Assembly (NCBI GenBank): GCA_002099365.1
Contig: MSED01000002.1
Location: forward strand, 1,178,001 to 1,242,000
Origin: Phialophora verrucosa
Taxonomy: Eukaryota; Ascomycota; Eurotiomycetes; Chaetothyriales; Herpotrichiellaceae
Direction of reading: 5' to 3'
DNA length: 64,000 nt
Part shown: positions 1 to 12,183 of the stretch, piece by piece
Layout of the letters: every line of letters starts with the position of its first letter
Numbering within the stretch: the stretch's first letter is position 1
Made by a program: the position numbers and the translations under genes
The notes under the pieces: model-generated
Database searches by the model: none
The model's input: only the letters and a program-made list of their open reading frames with translations
Told to the model about the DNA's origin: nothing

Positions 1-471
1 CTCAGCCCTGGTTTCGAAATAAGGATGAGGTTGCCACGGAGCCTCTCTTCATATGGGGGGTGGGGAGGCAGAGGCAGCCACGGAACTTGAAGCATGACAA
101 TGGATCAGAGCAAACCTCACCATGACATTGAGAGCGCTGCAGAAAACCATCCGAGTACAACGGAGAAACCATGTATTTGGCCACGGCTGCTGTATAGGTG
201 CTTTCAACTATATCTGACCACGGAAGAGGGAAGTCAACATATTAGCATGTTTGTGTAGGAAGGCATCTGTTGTATTGAGCTTCGAGTAAGCCATCCAAGC
301 AACGAGCTGTTCATTGACGACAGTAGTGGGAGGTCAACACGATCTTCATGTCCATGATTGTACATTTCTTTCTTTCGTTGAGCCAATGTTTTGAAACTCC
401 ATACCCCGACGCCATGCAGCAAGCAGAAAAACACGAGAATGTGAACAAGACGAAGAGGGAGAGAAGAACGC
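1..471. other. Intergenic / 3' flank of NOP58
   Basis: No gene is supported here. Open frames are short, lack family signatures and overlap the NOP58 3' end. The stretch probably holds the NOP58 3' UTR and terminator; nothing else is seen. Confidence 0.5.
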
Positions 472-2475
472 TCATGCCTCCTCCTTCCGCTTCTTCTTCT
501 TGTCCGCCTTCGGCGCCTCTGCATCCTCATCCGTCCTCTTTCTCTTCTTGGTCCCTTCAACCTCCCCATTCGTTTTGGCCGAGTTCGCCTTCTCCGCCGC
601 CCTCTTCAACTTCTTGATATCCTTTTTACTGATCGCACTCGCCGTGCCATCTTCATCGAAGTGGATCTCACCCCGGACAAGCTTCCTCTTGTATCTCTCT
701 ACACTCAAACCACATTGCTTAGCAAACTTCGCAATATCAGCCTCGGATTGATCCGCAGTTGCTGCATTCTCTGCCGATTTCTTCTTTTCCTTCTTAGCGG
801 CTTTGCGGGCTGCCTTTTCGGCGGCTTTGCGTTCCTTTTCGGACTTGCGGGCTTCGCCTTTTGATGCGGCAGTTGACAAGCCATTCACACCGTTGACCGA
901 GGATGGGACAATAGCGTCGACCTCGGCTTGAGTTATGGGTTCATCGGGTTCGGATTCGTCATCCATGTCCTCATCTTCATCCTCATCCTCTTCTTGCCTC
1001 ACACCGGAGCCAAGGTCTTCGGGTTCGGCAACCTCTTCGATGAGTTTCTTGGGCTCTTCCTTACTCTTCTTGGCCTTTTTCGTTTTCTTTTCTTCTTTGG
1101 CCGGAGCTTCGTCGCCAGAAAGACCATCAGCATCGGGGTTATATTTCCGTGCCTCCTTGATTTCCCATTTCTTTGGCTGCGGGGTGGCTGATACGCCGTT
1201 TGGCGCGATGGCAACTCCTCGAGGCTTGAGAGGTTTGCCTTCCATGCCGGCTAGTTTCCGCTCAAGATAGGCGCGTGAAGACAGGCCCAGGGCAGCCTTC
1301 TCATCTTCAGGGATACTGGCTTCGTCATCGCCCCATTCTTGCAGAGCATCGACTCTCAGACCGAGCGCGGCTTTTGCGGCGAGCACTCTGGCCATTTTGC
1401 CCTTGTTCTTGCCCGAGGCTTGGCCGATGAGGGAGGCGTGGTAGATGAGGCCGTATTTGGGGGTATCATGCTTTGTCTTCAGCGCACGGAAGAGGGCCTT
1501 TTCGGCGCCGAGGATCTGGATCGTGCTGGCCGGGCTTTTGGAAAGATTCATTAAGCTTCCGGCGTGGGCGATGAGTCGGGCACCGACCAGTTCACCCACG
1601 AGTGCTGTGAGGTTAGGTGCAATGGCAGTCATCCGCGCTGACAGGTAGCTTGCCAATTGCGTTCTGTATTCTGTGAACTGGACGACCTGCTCAGCCAGAT
1701 TCTGTATGTTCTCCAGATCTTCATCTGTGATTTCTGTGCCCATTGACCTGTCTGCGGCGGCCTTGACAGCGGCTTCAATCTCCTCCGGCAGGATTTCCGC
1801 CAGATCGCATGTCTCCCAATTTGTGCGCATGCCCATCTTCAGGACGACTTTCGCGTACGCGAGGTTGTCGTTCAGAATCTTCGCCATTTCAGGGAAATGC
1901 CATCCGTACCACTCTTTGACTCGCATTGCGTATGTGTTCAGCTCCTTGTCCAGATCGTCGAGGAGGCCTATCGCCTGTACGATCATGACATCGATCTTGT
2001 CTGGTGAGAATTTCAGTTTGTGTCGGGCGAGAGAGTGTGAGAGACCCAAGGACATGGTCTTGACATCTTCCGGCAACAGTCCCGGAATGAGCGACGGTAG
2101 ATGTTCTCGAATGGCTCGATAGAGGTCCGCGGTGGTCGAGTCTGCCACAGCTTTGATCTCCAAGCCCGGGATCTTGCCAATCGCATTCCCCAGCTTCGGG
2201 TCTGCAACGGCGAGCGAGATCTTTTTCTCATCCTTCAGACTATTCAGCAATGAGGACAATGTTGGTGTGACCTTTCCCTCCACAATAGCCGCCGCTTCTT
2301 CCAGTGCGGCTGCAGCACTGTCGAACTTTTGGAATTCCTTCAGCTTCAACTGCGAGGTCACGCTTTCGACGTTGGTGAGTTCGGCCGCGAGGTCGTCTCG
2401 CTTGAGGAGCTTTTTATCTTTGGCTTTGAGGAGGGCGTAACCCGCCGAGGTTTCGGTAAGGATGAGGAGCGTCAT
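472..2475 (-). CDS. NOP58: Nucleolar protein 58, box C/D snoRNP core protein
   Basis: Single-exon gene of 667 residues. It encodes the Nop58 core protein of box C/D snoRNPs, which guide 2'-O-methylation and processing of rRNA in the nucleolus with Nop56, Snu13 and fibrillarin. The N-terminus (TLLILTETSAGYALLKAKDK) is the typical Nop5/Nop56 start; a coiled-coil/NOSIC segment follows at about 150-280 and the Nop domain at about 280-400, including the run GAEKALFRALKTKHDTPKYG. From about residue 420 the tail is strongly charged, rich in Lys, Glu and Asp with KKxK blocks, and ends in a basic nuclear/nucleolar signal. At 667 residues it is longer than the yeast protein, mainly because of this tail. 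The start matches the family start and no intron is needed. Confidence 0.97.
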   Translation of the reverse strand: MTLLILTETSAGYALLKAKDKKLLKRDDLAAELTNVESVTSQLKLKEFQKFDSAAAALEEAAAIVEGKVTPTLSSLLNSLKDEKKISLAVADPKLGNAIGKIPGLEIKAVADSTTADLYRAIREHLPSLIPGLLPEDVKTMSLGLSHSLARHKLKFSPDKIDVMIVQAIGLLDDLDKELNTYAMRVKEWYGWHFPEMAKILNDNLAYAKVVLKMGMRTNWETCDLAEILPEEIEAAVKAAADRSMGTEITDEDLENIQNLAEQVVQFTEYRTQLASYLSARMTAIAPNLTALVGELVGARLIAHAGSLMNLSKSPASTIQILGAEKALFRALKTKHDTPKYGLIYHASLIGQASGKNKGKMARVLAAKAALGLRVDALQEWGDDEASIPEDEKAALGLSSRAYLERKLAGMEGKPLKPRGVAIAPNGVSATPQPKKWEIKEARKYNPDADGLSGDEAPAKEEKKTKKAKKSKEEPKKLIEEVAEPEDLGSGVRQEEDEDEDEDMDDESEPDEPITQAEVDAIVPSSVNGVNGLSTAASKGEARKSEKERKAAEKAARKAAKKEKKKSAENAATADQSEADIAKFAKQCGLSVERYKRKLVRGEIHFDEDGTASAISKKDIKKLKRAAEKANSAKTNGEVEGTKKRKRTDEDAEAPKADKKKKRKEEA

Positions 2476-3122
2476 ATTGAATATGCGCCGGGCGGACGCT
2501 CGCGGCTAACAGTTGGTGAGATACTGCGATATTGGATATGGTCTCGTGAAGAATATCGTTGCGACTGGAAAAGCTCTCCAAAATTTCTTTGCGGAGCGCA
2601 TCCACTTAAAAACGCCAAGAGTGAAAACTGCTCCTGTGCGAGCCTATGCTCCGCCCGACCGACCTTGCTCCTTTTGGCGAGAACTGATGACATTGGCGAT
2701 GATTGCTCACCAAACTTGGCCATGATCACTCCCAAATGGTATCCGGCCGTTCTCGACTCATTGTCGAAATCATGCCGTCGAGAAGACAAAGCCGGTTTTT
2801 CGCACGAGAACAGGGAGGATTGTTGGGAAGTAGACTTGGATTGGTACAATGTCTTTGAGTGATGTCAGCTCAATAATATACCACCGGCCACGAATGGCGT
2901 TGACACAATCGTCGCAAGAGCGATTCATCGGGGGTTCCACGAGGCGGCACGAGCAACGCCACGATGAGAAGGAGACCGGTATCTGTATCATTTTCATGGC
3001 CGAAATCACGCATCGAGATGCCAGGGAACAAAAGTTGAAGAAGCGCCGGTTTAATCAGGCCAGCACTCTGCGATACTATTTGGCTAATTCCGCTACATCC
3101 CAACGATCATCGAGCGGCGAGA
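2476..3122. other. Intergenic, NOP58 promoter side
   Basis: About 650 bp upstream of NOP58. Overlapping short frames on both strands look like chance. It probably contains the NOP58 promoter; no clear TATA box or repeat was seen. Confidence 0.4.
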
Positions 3123-3551
3123 CTACTTATGAGTCCTGGTCATAGGAGATTTGTCCTTCGCATCAAAGCCCCGGTCAAGTCCCGAAGCTCGTGGGGTTCG
3201 GTCCAAGATGGAGCCTCTTCCCTGACTATATCCCTCTGCCAAGAATCGCTCCATGGGCGTCCTACCAGCCTCGTCACTGTTGGACATGGTGTTCGGCCCA
3301 TGGGACAAGCCTACCGCCTGCGTCTGTGGGTCCTGATGGGTTGAGCGCAGGGTCATGGATTCGAGCAGCGCATTGAGCTCATTTTCCAGTCCTGTCGCCG
3401 AGTATTCACCGTTGGACCTCATCGCAGTGCTCGGAAGTGGGTCACAGCGAGCGTGCCCAGGTGTCATTAGATCGTAGATGGGCCAGTGCATCGGGTTTTG
3501 TTGGCGGGACTCATTGACAGGAGTAGTCGGCGGATTGTGGCTGCTCGGCAT
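3123..3551 (-). CDS. Small hypothetical protein (142 aa)
   Basis: I do not recognise this protein. The frame starts with a true ATG and runs 142 codons with the G/C-rich third positions seen in neighbouring genes. The product is hydrophilic, with Pro/Ser/Asn-rich ends and one likely helix around LENELNALLESMTLRS. There is no signal peptide or membrane segment, so it would be cytosolic or nuclear. It reads in the same direction as NOP58, about 650 bp upstream. It may be a real lineage-specific gene, a last exon of a longer gene, or a chance frame; transcript data would decide. Confidence 0.4.
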   Translation of the reverse strand: MPSSHNPPTTPVNESRQQNPMHWPIYDLMTPGHARCDPLPSTAMRSNGEYSATGLENELNALLESMTLRSTHQDPQTQAVGLSHGPNTMSNSDEAGRTPMERFLAEGYSQGRGSILDRTPRASGLDRGFDAKDKSPMTRTHK

Positions 3552-4607
3552 ACTGGTCAGCTTTCAAGCTGGAGTGGAACGGAGGGGGAAGACAGAGAGT
3601 GCGCGTATGGAAGCATGAGACAGTGATAATCTGGCCACATGGTGGAGGCCTACCGATCCGCTGGCCGTGGCTTGGAGTGTCGTCCAGCCTTGCGTGCTGT
3701 TGGGTTCATGTCCGAAACTTGACTCCCGAAGTCACCGTACGGACAGAAGTTGAAAGAGGGCTCCAGGTGTGGTAAACGCCGACCTAAGAGGGATGAAGTA
3801 AATCTGGATCTCTGTGGGATAGGAAAATGGTCACATCGAAGACAGCCATCTTGCGGGCTTTTATGTAGACGGAAACCATACAAGCACCATCCTGCAAAAT
3901 GCAGACCAGCAGATTGCGAGCAGCAGGAGACCGAGCCCTATTGTGACTGTTTTCGCTGAGGATGGGAGATGCTGGTCTCCGGGCGATTTGGTTGGCGGAC
4001 GACGTCAAGAAAGGGATGACTGCTTCCTGCCGACGGCAAAGACATGATGCAGATAAGATGAGGCTGGAACAGCTGGCAAGCAACGTAAACCCACCTTGGT
4101 TCACTTTGCGCGTAGTCTGTTCGAGAGCCATAAAGTGCACGTTGCAGAGTGGGAAGTGCAAAATCCGCTGCACAAAATGCAAAATGCAGGAGCTACAGTA
4201 CACGGGGCACTGCCAAATCCCTCCAATACGCAGACACTCCCATATCAGTGCGGTACCTGGTGGGTAAAACTGCATTTTGCACATTCAAAGGCTGCAGGGA
4301 CGAAGATTACACCTGCAAAACGCAGGAAAGCGCGCACAGCTAGAGAGGTTGTCCTGGGGCCTAGAGGGCATTGGGGAACAAACCGTTCAACCCGCCTAGA
4401 GCCAAAGATTTGCATATTGCAGAAAATCCGCATCCGGAGGCGCCCAAGGCTAATCCTGATTGGGTTGCTAGGGTCTCATCCGTCCCGCCTCGCCCTCACC
4501 TTGTTTGCAGCGTTCCAACAACGCCTACATAAGTAGAGCCATGACTATCCGACCGACTTCGAGGATGGAGCCGAATTCTCACTGCTCGACAGGCGTCTGC
4601 ACACAGC
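3552..4607. other. Intergenic with clustered TGCA palindromes
   Basis: About 1.05 kb without a convincing gene. The long minus-strand frame here (down to 3784) translates the repeats into a Cys/His/Phe-rich, unnatural peptide. The stretch carries five copies of a short palindrome, listed separately, and is the promoter region of the Clr5-ankyrin gene starting at 4608. Confidence 0.5.
3893..4422. repeat. Five dispersed copies of a TGCAAAATGCAG-like palindrome
   Basis: Copies of a near-palindromic 12-mer lie at 3893-3904 (TGCAAAATGCAG), 4178-4189 (same), 4270-4281 (its reverse complement), 4314-4325 (TGCAAAACGCAG) and 4411-4422 (TGCATATTGCAG). The second copy sits in a longer run where related half sites begin at 4157 and 4169. 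All five fall in about 530 bp, ending 186 bp before the start of the Clr5-ankyrin gene. They could be regulator-binding sites or the remnant of a small repeat element. Confidence 0.55.
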
Positions 4608-6598
4608 ATGGCCAAAGATTGGGAGCCCCTGCATGATGAGATTCGTGAGCTCTACCATGTCAAGAACAAGCCCCTGGCTGAAGTGATGCGCTTAGTGAAG
4701 GGTAAACATGGCTTCGTCGCATCGTGAGAAATCACCGTCTCTCTTTCTGTCTCCGGGCTGATAGTGCTGCTAGTGAACGATCTTACCGGACGCAACTTCT
4801 GAAATGGGGCTATTCGAAGTACAGCACACAGAAATCTCCCAGGCCATATGGCAAGAAGACGGTCGCACCTGTCCGAAGAGTCCAGGTGTTCCCGTCGATG
4901 GTCAGTGCAAATATCCCCGCGAGGTAAGCTACTGCCGCACCACCGCTGAAGAAAGAGGCTAAGGAAGACTCACGCAGCATTCCGACAGAGGCACCTGGCT
5001 TCGACCCCAATGGAGAACCCATGCTGCAACACTTTGGTATCCAGACCAACTCGATGATGCACATACCAGTTCCCCAGTTCTCGGACTTCAACCATGATCT
5101 GTCGTTTGACTTGGTGCATCCGGCAAAGGATCATAGTGGGAAGACGCCTTTGCATCACGCTGTCATCGACAAGAATAAGGAGCAGGTTCAGGCGCTACTC
5201 CATGCTGGCGGTGCAGTAAATGTGAAAGACTATGCGGCAAACAATCCACTTCACTACGCAGCCATGGCAGCTGACCCGGCAATTGTCGATCTTCTCGTCC
5301 GCTTCGGCGCGGACATCAATGCCAAGGGCCAACTCGATCGCTCTCCTTTGCATATGGCAGTATCGGTCGCAAGTAGCTCAGTCGTCGATGCCCTTATCAA
5401 CGCAGGGGCACAAGTTTCCAGTCAAGATGATAAAGGCGACACACCTCTACATCTCGCGTTTGGGCATCCGTCTTCCATAGACCAGGTGCAGTGGCTTGTC
5501 AAGACACTGCTGCAGGCTCGTGCTGATACGAACATTGCGAATGTCGCAGGATTTACACCCTTCCACAAAGTCTTGCAACTTTACACTTCGTCAGATAAGT
5601 CTGGAGAGCCAATCCTAGTAGGAAACGTCCTCAGCTTTCTCGCGCAGGGTAGCAGCGCCATCAAACCTTTCCCTGACGGAGTTCTACCCTTGGCCATCTA
5701 TCTACAGAAATCGCCCGACGATTGGAGTTTCGGAAGCCAACTGGATGAATTGCACAGCAGAATAATGACCCGATTTCTCGATGCAGGCGCCCCTCCTACG
5801 ACACCGATGACGTCCGGAGAGCCTATGGCACACTACTATTTCAGGAATTTACACAACCTACGGGGTACAGATAAAGAATGGGCTGAGAGGCTTTGCAGGC
5901 TGGCGAACCCAAGTCATGTAGCGAGCAACGGCAACACGCTCCTGCATGAAGTACTAAGGCAGGTCAATGCAAGCCAGTATATGCTCATTGACCAACTTCT
6001 GCGAAATGGAGCGGATCCAAATCGGCAGAATCATGCTGGTCAAACTCCCATGCATATCTTGTTCACCCAAAGACGATACTCGGCCAACTCACTACCGTGC
6101 ATTGAAAACGCGGTTACGAAGTTGCTGGCTTACGGGGCCGATCCCTGGGTCCTTGACGATACCGGTACATGCGCACATTACGAGGTCATCAGGAAGGCGT
6201 CGAAGTTTGCCTCGACCCTGTCACGGTTACTCCTGAAGGCAGATCTACGATGCAGACAGAACCACGAAGCAAGCTCGGAGACTGGGACGGCAACAGCCCG
6301 GTCCCAGCGTTGGCCCGAATGGGATAGGGCAATAAGGGTGGCGGAACTGGTCGAGGCAACAGAACTCATCTTTCGCCACCCTAGCTCCATACCTGGAGAT
6401 GTCGGAAAGGCCTTGCAAGACAGTGCTTACGCCGTACTGGCCGAGAAGTTTCTCGCTGGCGCCTGGACTAAATTCATAGGGAGGGACGACGAAGCGCACG
6501 AACGTCGCCGGTATATGGCGAATATTCTGCGGGATTCTCGTGCGCGTAGTATCTCGCTCGACATGCAGTATTACGACGACCTCCTGCAGCTCTGTTGA
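4608..6598 (+). CDS. Clr5-domain protein with ankyrin repeats (A)
   Basis: Exons 4608-4723, 4774-4923 and 4978-6598 give 628 residues. The first exon and the start of the second encode a Clr5 domain at about residues 4-58, with the usual sequence: W5, the run EIRELYHVKNKPLAEVM, GF-ASER and LLKWGYSKY. Ankyrin repeats (TPLHHAV, NPLHYAA, SPLHMAV, TPLHLAF) lie at about 140-290, and degenerate repeats follow at about 410-500. Introns of 50 and 54 bp have standard borders, and the phases fit only this join. Clr5 is a putative DNA-binding domain of fungal proteins, first seen in fission yeast Clr5; the repeats would bind partners. The role is unknown. It is convergent with a second Clr5-ankyrin gene at 8351-12183. 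Palindromic repeats lie in its promoter. Confidence 0.85.
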
Positions 6599-8350
6599 TG
6601 CTCACATCAGTAATGATGGCAGAGACTCCGACACAAGAAATCGAGCCGAAGATCACTCCTTGTGCAAGTCAATGGCGCTTTGTCCAGGCTTGGGAAGCTG
6701 TGCGTCCGTCTAGGACCACGGTTAAAAGTCATTAAGGTACCACCGTTCCTGAGCAGTATGACACCTGCGTGGAAGATTGCCATTATGCGCAGCGGAGTGG
6801 AAACAGGCTGCACGACTGTAGCAAGGATGCACAGCCTCGGCTTCGTCCAAGCGCCAGCCCGTCATCCGATCAACCTTTTGATCGTCTCCGGGATAGGGAC
6901 GAGAGAGCTGAGGAGGTACAGGTGACTATTTGCAAGGGGAAGACTTCGCGGCCATCAGCTACGATTGGATGCCACTTCATCTTACACGAGAGAGAAACTT
7001 GAGAGGGAATCTCAGAGGGAAGGAAAGGGTGGCAGCCGGGAAAGTAAAGCCGAGATCCTATTCAGGGCGATCTAAAAATAGGATTTTCCCGCTGTGACCA
7101 GCGTGAAGACATAATTGCAGGACGAAATGGGACCGTCCAGGAAAGTGCAATAGGAAGGGGGAGTTGGCAAGTGGGCGGAAGGTGAGAGCAGGGTGAGAGG
7201 GGGAGAAGGTGATTACGCAGGGTGATGGCGGCACGGCTGAGGGTAGCGTGAAGGTTTTATGTTGTCTGGGCCACCAAGCTTTAATTTCAAGGGGTTTAGC
7301 ATTATATGTACAAGCGTTGTTGTTTCTCTTGACTGTTGGCGCCCTGATTTCTTCGTCCTTCTGATCCAGCGATTGTGCTGTACTGTACCACGGCGACAGG
7401 AGAGTCCAGACAGAAATATTCTCGTACTCAATTTCTTTCAATGCGTGAATTGGCATCTCACCACTGAAAAGGGCTAGCAAGCATCAACATCTGAATCACT
7501 ATGTCAAGGTTCACGTTGTTTGAACCATCCAAGTTCGATCAGTAACCATAATTCCCGCGCCACAGATCCCATGAGCATAAAGATCCAATGCTTCAAATTC
7601 CAAATTTCAAGTTGCAGCTATTTTTGTCCTCCTGTACCCCGTACGTGTCACGCCGCAATTGGTGATTAGCACGGTCGTTGTTCCTCACACGCGAACCATG
7701 CGGATCGTGCGGCTACCCATTGGCGAAATGGCGAAACGGTGGGATGGTGGGATGGTACGGTAGGGAAAAGAATATTATCACTCGCCCACCCCGGCTATTG
7801 CGATTGTCAGGACGGTGATAGTGAAAGGAGCGGCGATGTGTCTGACGTCCCCCGTCCAGGCTTCCAGCATATAACAGGAAGGTACTTTGGTGTGCCATTT
7901 TCGAAGTTTTGGGTGAAATTCTTCTACGAAGTTGCTCGCCTTTCCATATTGGTTTCAGTTGTCTCGATCTTAGTACTGTATTCCTCATGAGCCTGGCGGG
8001 ATACACGAGATGGATGAAGTGCGTGACCTACTTTCCAGCGACGATGACGGCCAGTGCAGCGACCGGCAGTCCTGCAACACGCGGGACAATGTACTGCAGC
8101 TTTGCACAAAAGTATCTAGATGACTGAGCCGTCTAAAAGCATAATATCGATTACTGGATTTTGCTCATACGTGTCTCGTACCTCGAGATCCAAGACACCT
8201 GCTATAACGCCAGACCCTTCCGAAATCACATCTTCAATACTGCACCATGTTCTCCCACTTGACTACCTTGCAGCCTATCTCCCCGAATCGTAGGATCAAA
8301 CGCCCAGCCACAGACTTTGGGGCCAGATAACAACCACCAGCGTCTGCTAT
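6599..8350. other. Intergenic between two convergent Clr5-ankyrin genes
   Basis: About 1.75 kb holding the 3' ends of both ankyrin genes. All open frames are under 150 codons, overlap on both strands and show no domain. A short GGGATGGT-type repetition occurs near 7741-7765. No RNA gene or mobile element was recognised. Confidence 0.45.
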
Positions 8351-11300
8351 TCAAGTCTTCTTGTATGCATGGAGGAATCGAGCGATGGCAAAATGCCCGT
8401 TGTCGACGGCGAACTTGGCGGCTCTCTTTCTCTTTGATTCGAAGCCTTGACTGTCTTCGTGCGCGTCGAGGAGCATTTGCAGCACATCCAACCGGCCGTG
8501 TTCGGCTGCTCCTTCGATGGCAGTCCTTCCCTGGCTCAGAGCTGCTGGGGCATCAACATTCGCTCCTGCCCGAATGAGGATGAGAGCAATTCGAGCATAG
8601 CCGCCGATCGCCGCAGCCTGAAGTGCAGTGACTCCACCAATGTTGGCAGGTGGCGCGTTTACATCGGCGCCGAGATCGAGAAGGTAACTCACGAGTTTCA
8701 CATCGCCGACCTCCGCTGCTTGTTGAAGTGCTGTCCTTCCCCGGCGTCTGCTCGCAGCTGCGTTCACGTCTGCCCCTTCACGTACAAGAGCTTGAACAAC
8801 GCTCATACACTTTGTCGATGCGGCGATTTGAAGGGCCGTCATCCCGTCCTTCGGATTTGCTGGGCTGTTCACGCAGGCACCCGCTGTTATCAAGGCTTCG
8901 ATTATATCGATGTTTCGAGTCTCCGCTGCCGCTTGAATTGCGCTCCTTGTTCCCTTGACCCGAGCGTTCGCTGGGGCGTTGACATCAGCATTCGCAGCCA
9001 ATAGCATCTGCACAAGCTCCAGGCGGCCTTTCATGCATGCTACTTGGAGAGCAGTCCATCCGTTTGCGAAAGGAGTATTTGCGTCGGCGCCTGCGCTCAG
9101 CAAGGTTTGTATCATCTTAGCGTCAGGGGGAAACACTCCCAGAGCTATTTCGAGGGCCCTCTGCCCTCCCATAGGGCTAGGTGGAGCATTAGGGTCTGCA
9201 CCATGTTTGAGGAGGAGCTGCACCGTATCCAAGCCGCAGAACCTGACAGCCATCTGCAGAGCAGTGCAACCTGCTTCCTGGGCAGCCGGAGCGTTGACGT
9301 CCGCCCCGTAATCTAGCAGAAGCTGCACGAGCGTAGATGAACCGCTCTCTGTTGCTGCTTGCAAAGCCGTCCGCCCGCCACAGATGTATGCAGGAGCATT
9401 GATAATGGCATTGGCGCGAACGAGCAGCTGTGTTAGCTCAGCGTTGCCTCTCTGGGCGCCTGTCTGGAGCGCCGTCATTGGATGCTTGCCACTTGCTTCA
9501 TCATTGGCATAGGCGCCATGTCGTAGTAGAAGGCGCGCGATCTCATCACAGTCGCGGTCGATAGCTGCTTGGAGTGCTGTTTGGCCATTGCGCTTGGCGA
9601 AAGCATTGGCGTCTGCGCCAGCATCCAAAAGGAGCCTGACAATTTCAATATCGCGGCTATGGATGGCTGCTCCAAGTGCTGTGTATCCATCCTCATGTGC
9701 TGCAGGGGCATTAGGGTCGGCTTCAGCATTCAGCAACAACTTGACCATGTCAGTGCGGTTCTTCTGTGCAGACGCGGCAGCTTGCAGCGCCGTCAAACCT
9801 CCATTCGAGGCAGCGCGAGCGTTCACCTTTGCCCCAGCTCTGACGAGAGTTTCTGCCATCTCTAAGTTGCCATGAGCTGCTGCAGCTTGCAGTGCCGTTC
9901 TTCCCTTCTCAAAGCCTGGAACGGCGTTGACATCTGCGCCGGTACCCATCAGTATCGTGGCCAGCTCAAGATTACCCTTTTCAGCGGCTACCTGCAGTGC
10001 AGTCCTCCCAAAGCATCTCCCAGCCGCAGCGTTCACATTTGCGCCTTTTTGTAATAGAAGCCGCACCAATGTCTCGTTTCCCATGGCTACTGCCACCTGG
10101 AGGGCTGTATGGCCGTACCCTCCTATCGCCCTGAGTTCAAGGCTGGCACCAGCGCCATGCAGCAGTCGGACCATCAATGTATTCTTGCTCCGAATGGCAG
10201 CTTGTAATGGTGATACGGTCCAGGGTTCAAGCGAGTTGTCGAGGAAGGCACGCACATCGTCTTCGCATGCGTTTGCCGGACATAGGTCAACTCGAGCCCC
10301 TGCCGCCAGTAGGATCTGGACGGAGACAAGGTCGTCGGCCTCAGCGGCGAGTTGCAATGGGATCTTGAAACGGTCGGAGCGGAAATCAGGGGTCAAACTC
10401 AGCATCTTTTGGTAACGGGCACCCCACGGTGCATCGACATCTGCGCCAGCGTCGACTAGAAGATGAACCACCTCTGATGATCTGTAGGCAGCTGCTACTT
10501 GCAGAGCAGTCACATACTCGCCATCTTCGTTGACCATGTTGGGGTTAGCTTGGGCCTTTAGTAACAGGTCCGTCATCTCTGTTGATTTATTTTCCGCAGC
10601 TATCATCAACGCTGATCGCGTATCGAGCTGAGACAGCTGGTTAGGATCTGCACCGGCTTTCAGTAGCAAGTCCACCATTTCGACGGAGCCCGCGAAGGCT
10701 GCATGTTGGAGAGTCGTGCTGTCAAACATGCCTTCAACCCGTACGTTCGGATCTGCCCCTGCGGCGAGTAATATCTCCGCCATTTGCATATTCCCTTCCT
10801 CTACCGCCACAGAAAGGGCAGTTCTCAGATCTAGTTGCCCCGCTGGGGCGTTGACATCAGCTCCAATATCAATAAGGCTCTTCACCATCGTGGTGTCTCC
10901 CAGCTCTGTAGCAGCGACAAGTAAGTTCGAGGCAAAGATTTCTGCTGTCAATGACGCCGATTTGGAAAGATTCTTGATCAGCCATGCTTGTCCGCTCTTG
11001 CACATCCATTCCACGAGATTGGCTGTCTCAGTATCCGACATCAGATTGTTGGAAGAGAGGTATGCACAAAACACAAACAGGCGGAACAGCGCGACTTCAG
11101 GAGGTGAGTTGTAGAGGTTCTTCACGCTGGCCGCAAGTCCACCGCTGTGTCTGTCGACCATGACGGGCTCCAAGCGCGAGTATATATGGTCACTTTCGAC
11201 AGCATTCGAAAGGGATGCACTCTCCCCGAGGCACCTAGCCAATAGCAGTCGCGCTTCTGGCAGGGACTTCTCTGTTTCAACATCTGACGTCGCTTGGAAT

Positions 11301-12183
11301 GCTTGGTTCATACTTTGATGTGCCGCAGGCAATGCTGAAGGGTTGTAGTTGCACGAGAACTGTGTGTCGAACGGAGCGGAAATCCAAGTGTCACTAGCAG
11401 CAAAAGTGTCGATACCCGGGGAAAATTGAAAGGTCATATCCCACCAGTCGAAGGCAGGACTCGTGGCGAAGACAGGCGTGGACGACAAGTATCCTTGATT
11501 AAAGACTTGTCCGGATAGAGAGGTTGAAGAGAGTGCGACTGCGGAGAGCAATTAGGTTGGAGGAGACGAGCTTGAAACAAGTCGATTCGCAACTCACTCT
11601 GTCCCTGGAGAAAATCTTCAAACTCAAACGACGGCAAACTTAGAGGTAGCTGGAGCTGGGGTTCGGTAAGCGCAGCTGGAGTGCGGACAGATACGTCTTG
11701 AGGGGTTGCAGGTTCTATGTGCGATTATTTGGCATCTCATTGACGACTTCGAGGTCGTGCTCAACTCACCACCGGCAGAGGATCGTCTGTAGGTCTCAAG
11801 CAGAGGTACATGACGAGCGATCTCCTTTCGCACCTTCTCCGCAGGTTGCTTTTTCCCATGTATGAATACCTCGCTGTCTTTCCGAAGTAGCTGCCGCTTC
11901 TGTATGCGATAGCTGATGAACTTCCAGCTGTCGTCCTTGGTGTACTTTGAAAACCCCCACTTCTTGAATTTCCGGGTGTACTGATACAGCCTTCACATGT
12001 CCCGCGTTAGCATTCACAGAAGGAGAAGAAGAGAAGCAGAACAAACGTCTTGTCGAAGCCATATTTTTCCCTCATGAAGACTAGCACTTGCTCTTTCGTC
12101 ATGCCTTGCGTCAAGTACAACAACTCCATTTCGCTTTTGTACCGATCCCATTCTCCATCAATGTTGCGTTCAGGCTGCGCCAT
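8351..12183 (-). CDS. Clr5-domain protein with long ankyrin-repeat array (B)
   Basis: Complement of 8351-11538, 11598-11714, 11770-11990 and 12047-12183 gives 1220 residues. The first two exons encode a Clr5 domain: W12, LLYLTQGMTKEQVLVFM, then across the first intron YGFDKTLYQYTRKFKKWG and FSKY. A low-complexity linker follows. From about residue 355 to the C-terminus there are more than twenty ankyrin repeats of the type GRTALQAAAE..., many ending in a GADVNAPA-like turn; this near-identity suggests recent internal duplication. Introns of 59, 55 and 56 bp have standard borders with consistent phase. It is related in architecture, not in close sequence, to gene A. It is likely nuclear and possibly a transcription regulator; its target is unknown. 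The highly alike repeats could hide assembly collapse. Confidence 0.87.

Noticed and set aside
3784..4284. Minus-strand frame of 166 codons
   Set aside because: It is formed by the TGCA palindromes, giving a Cys/His-rich artificial peptide.
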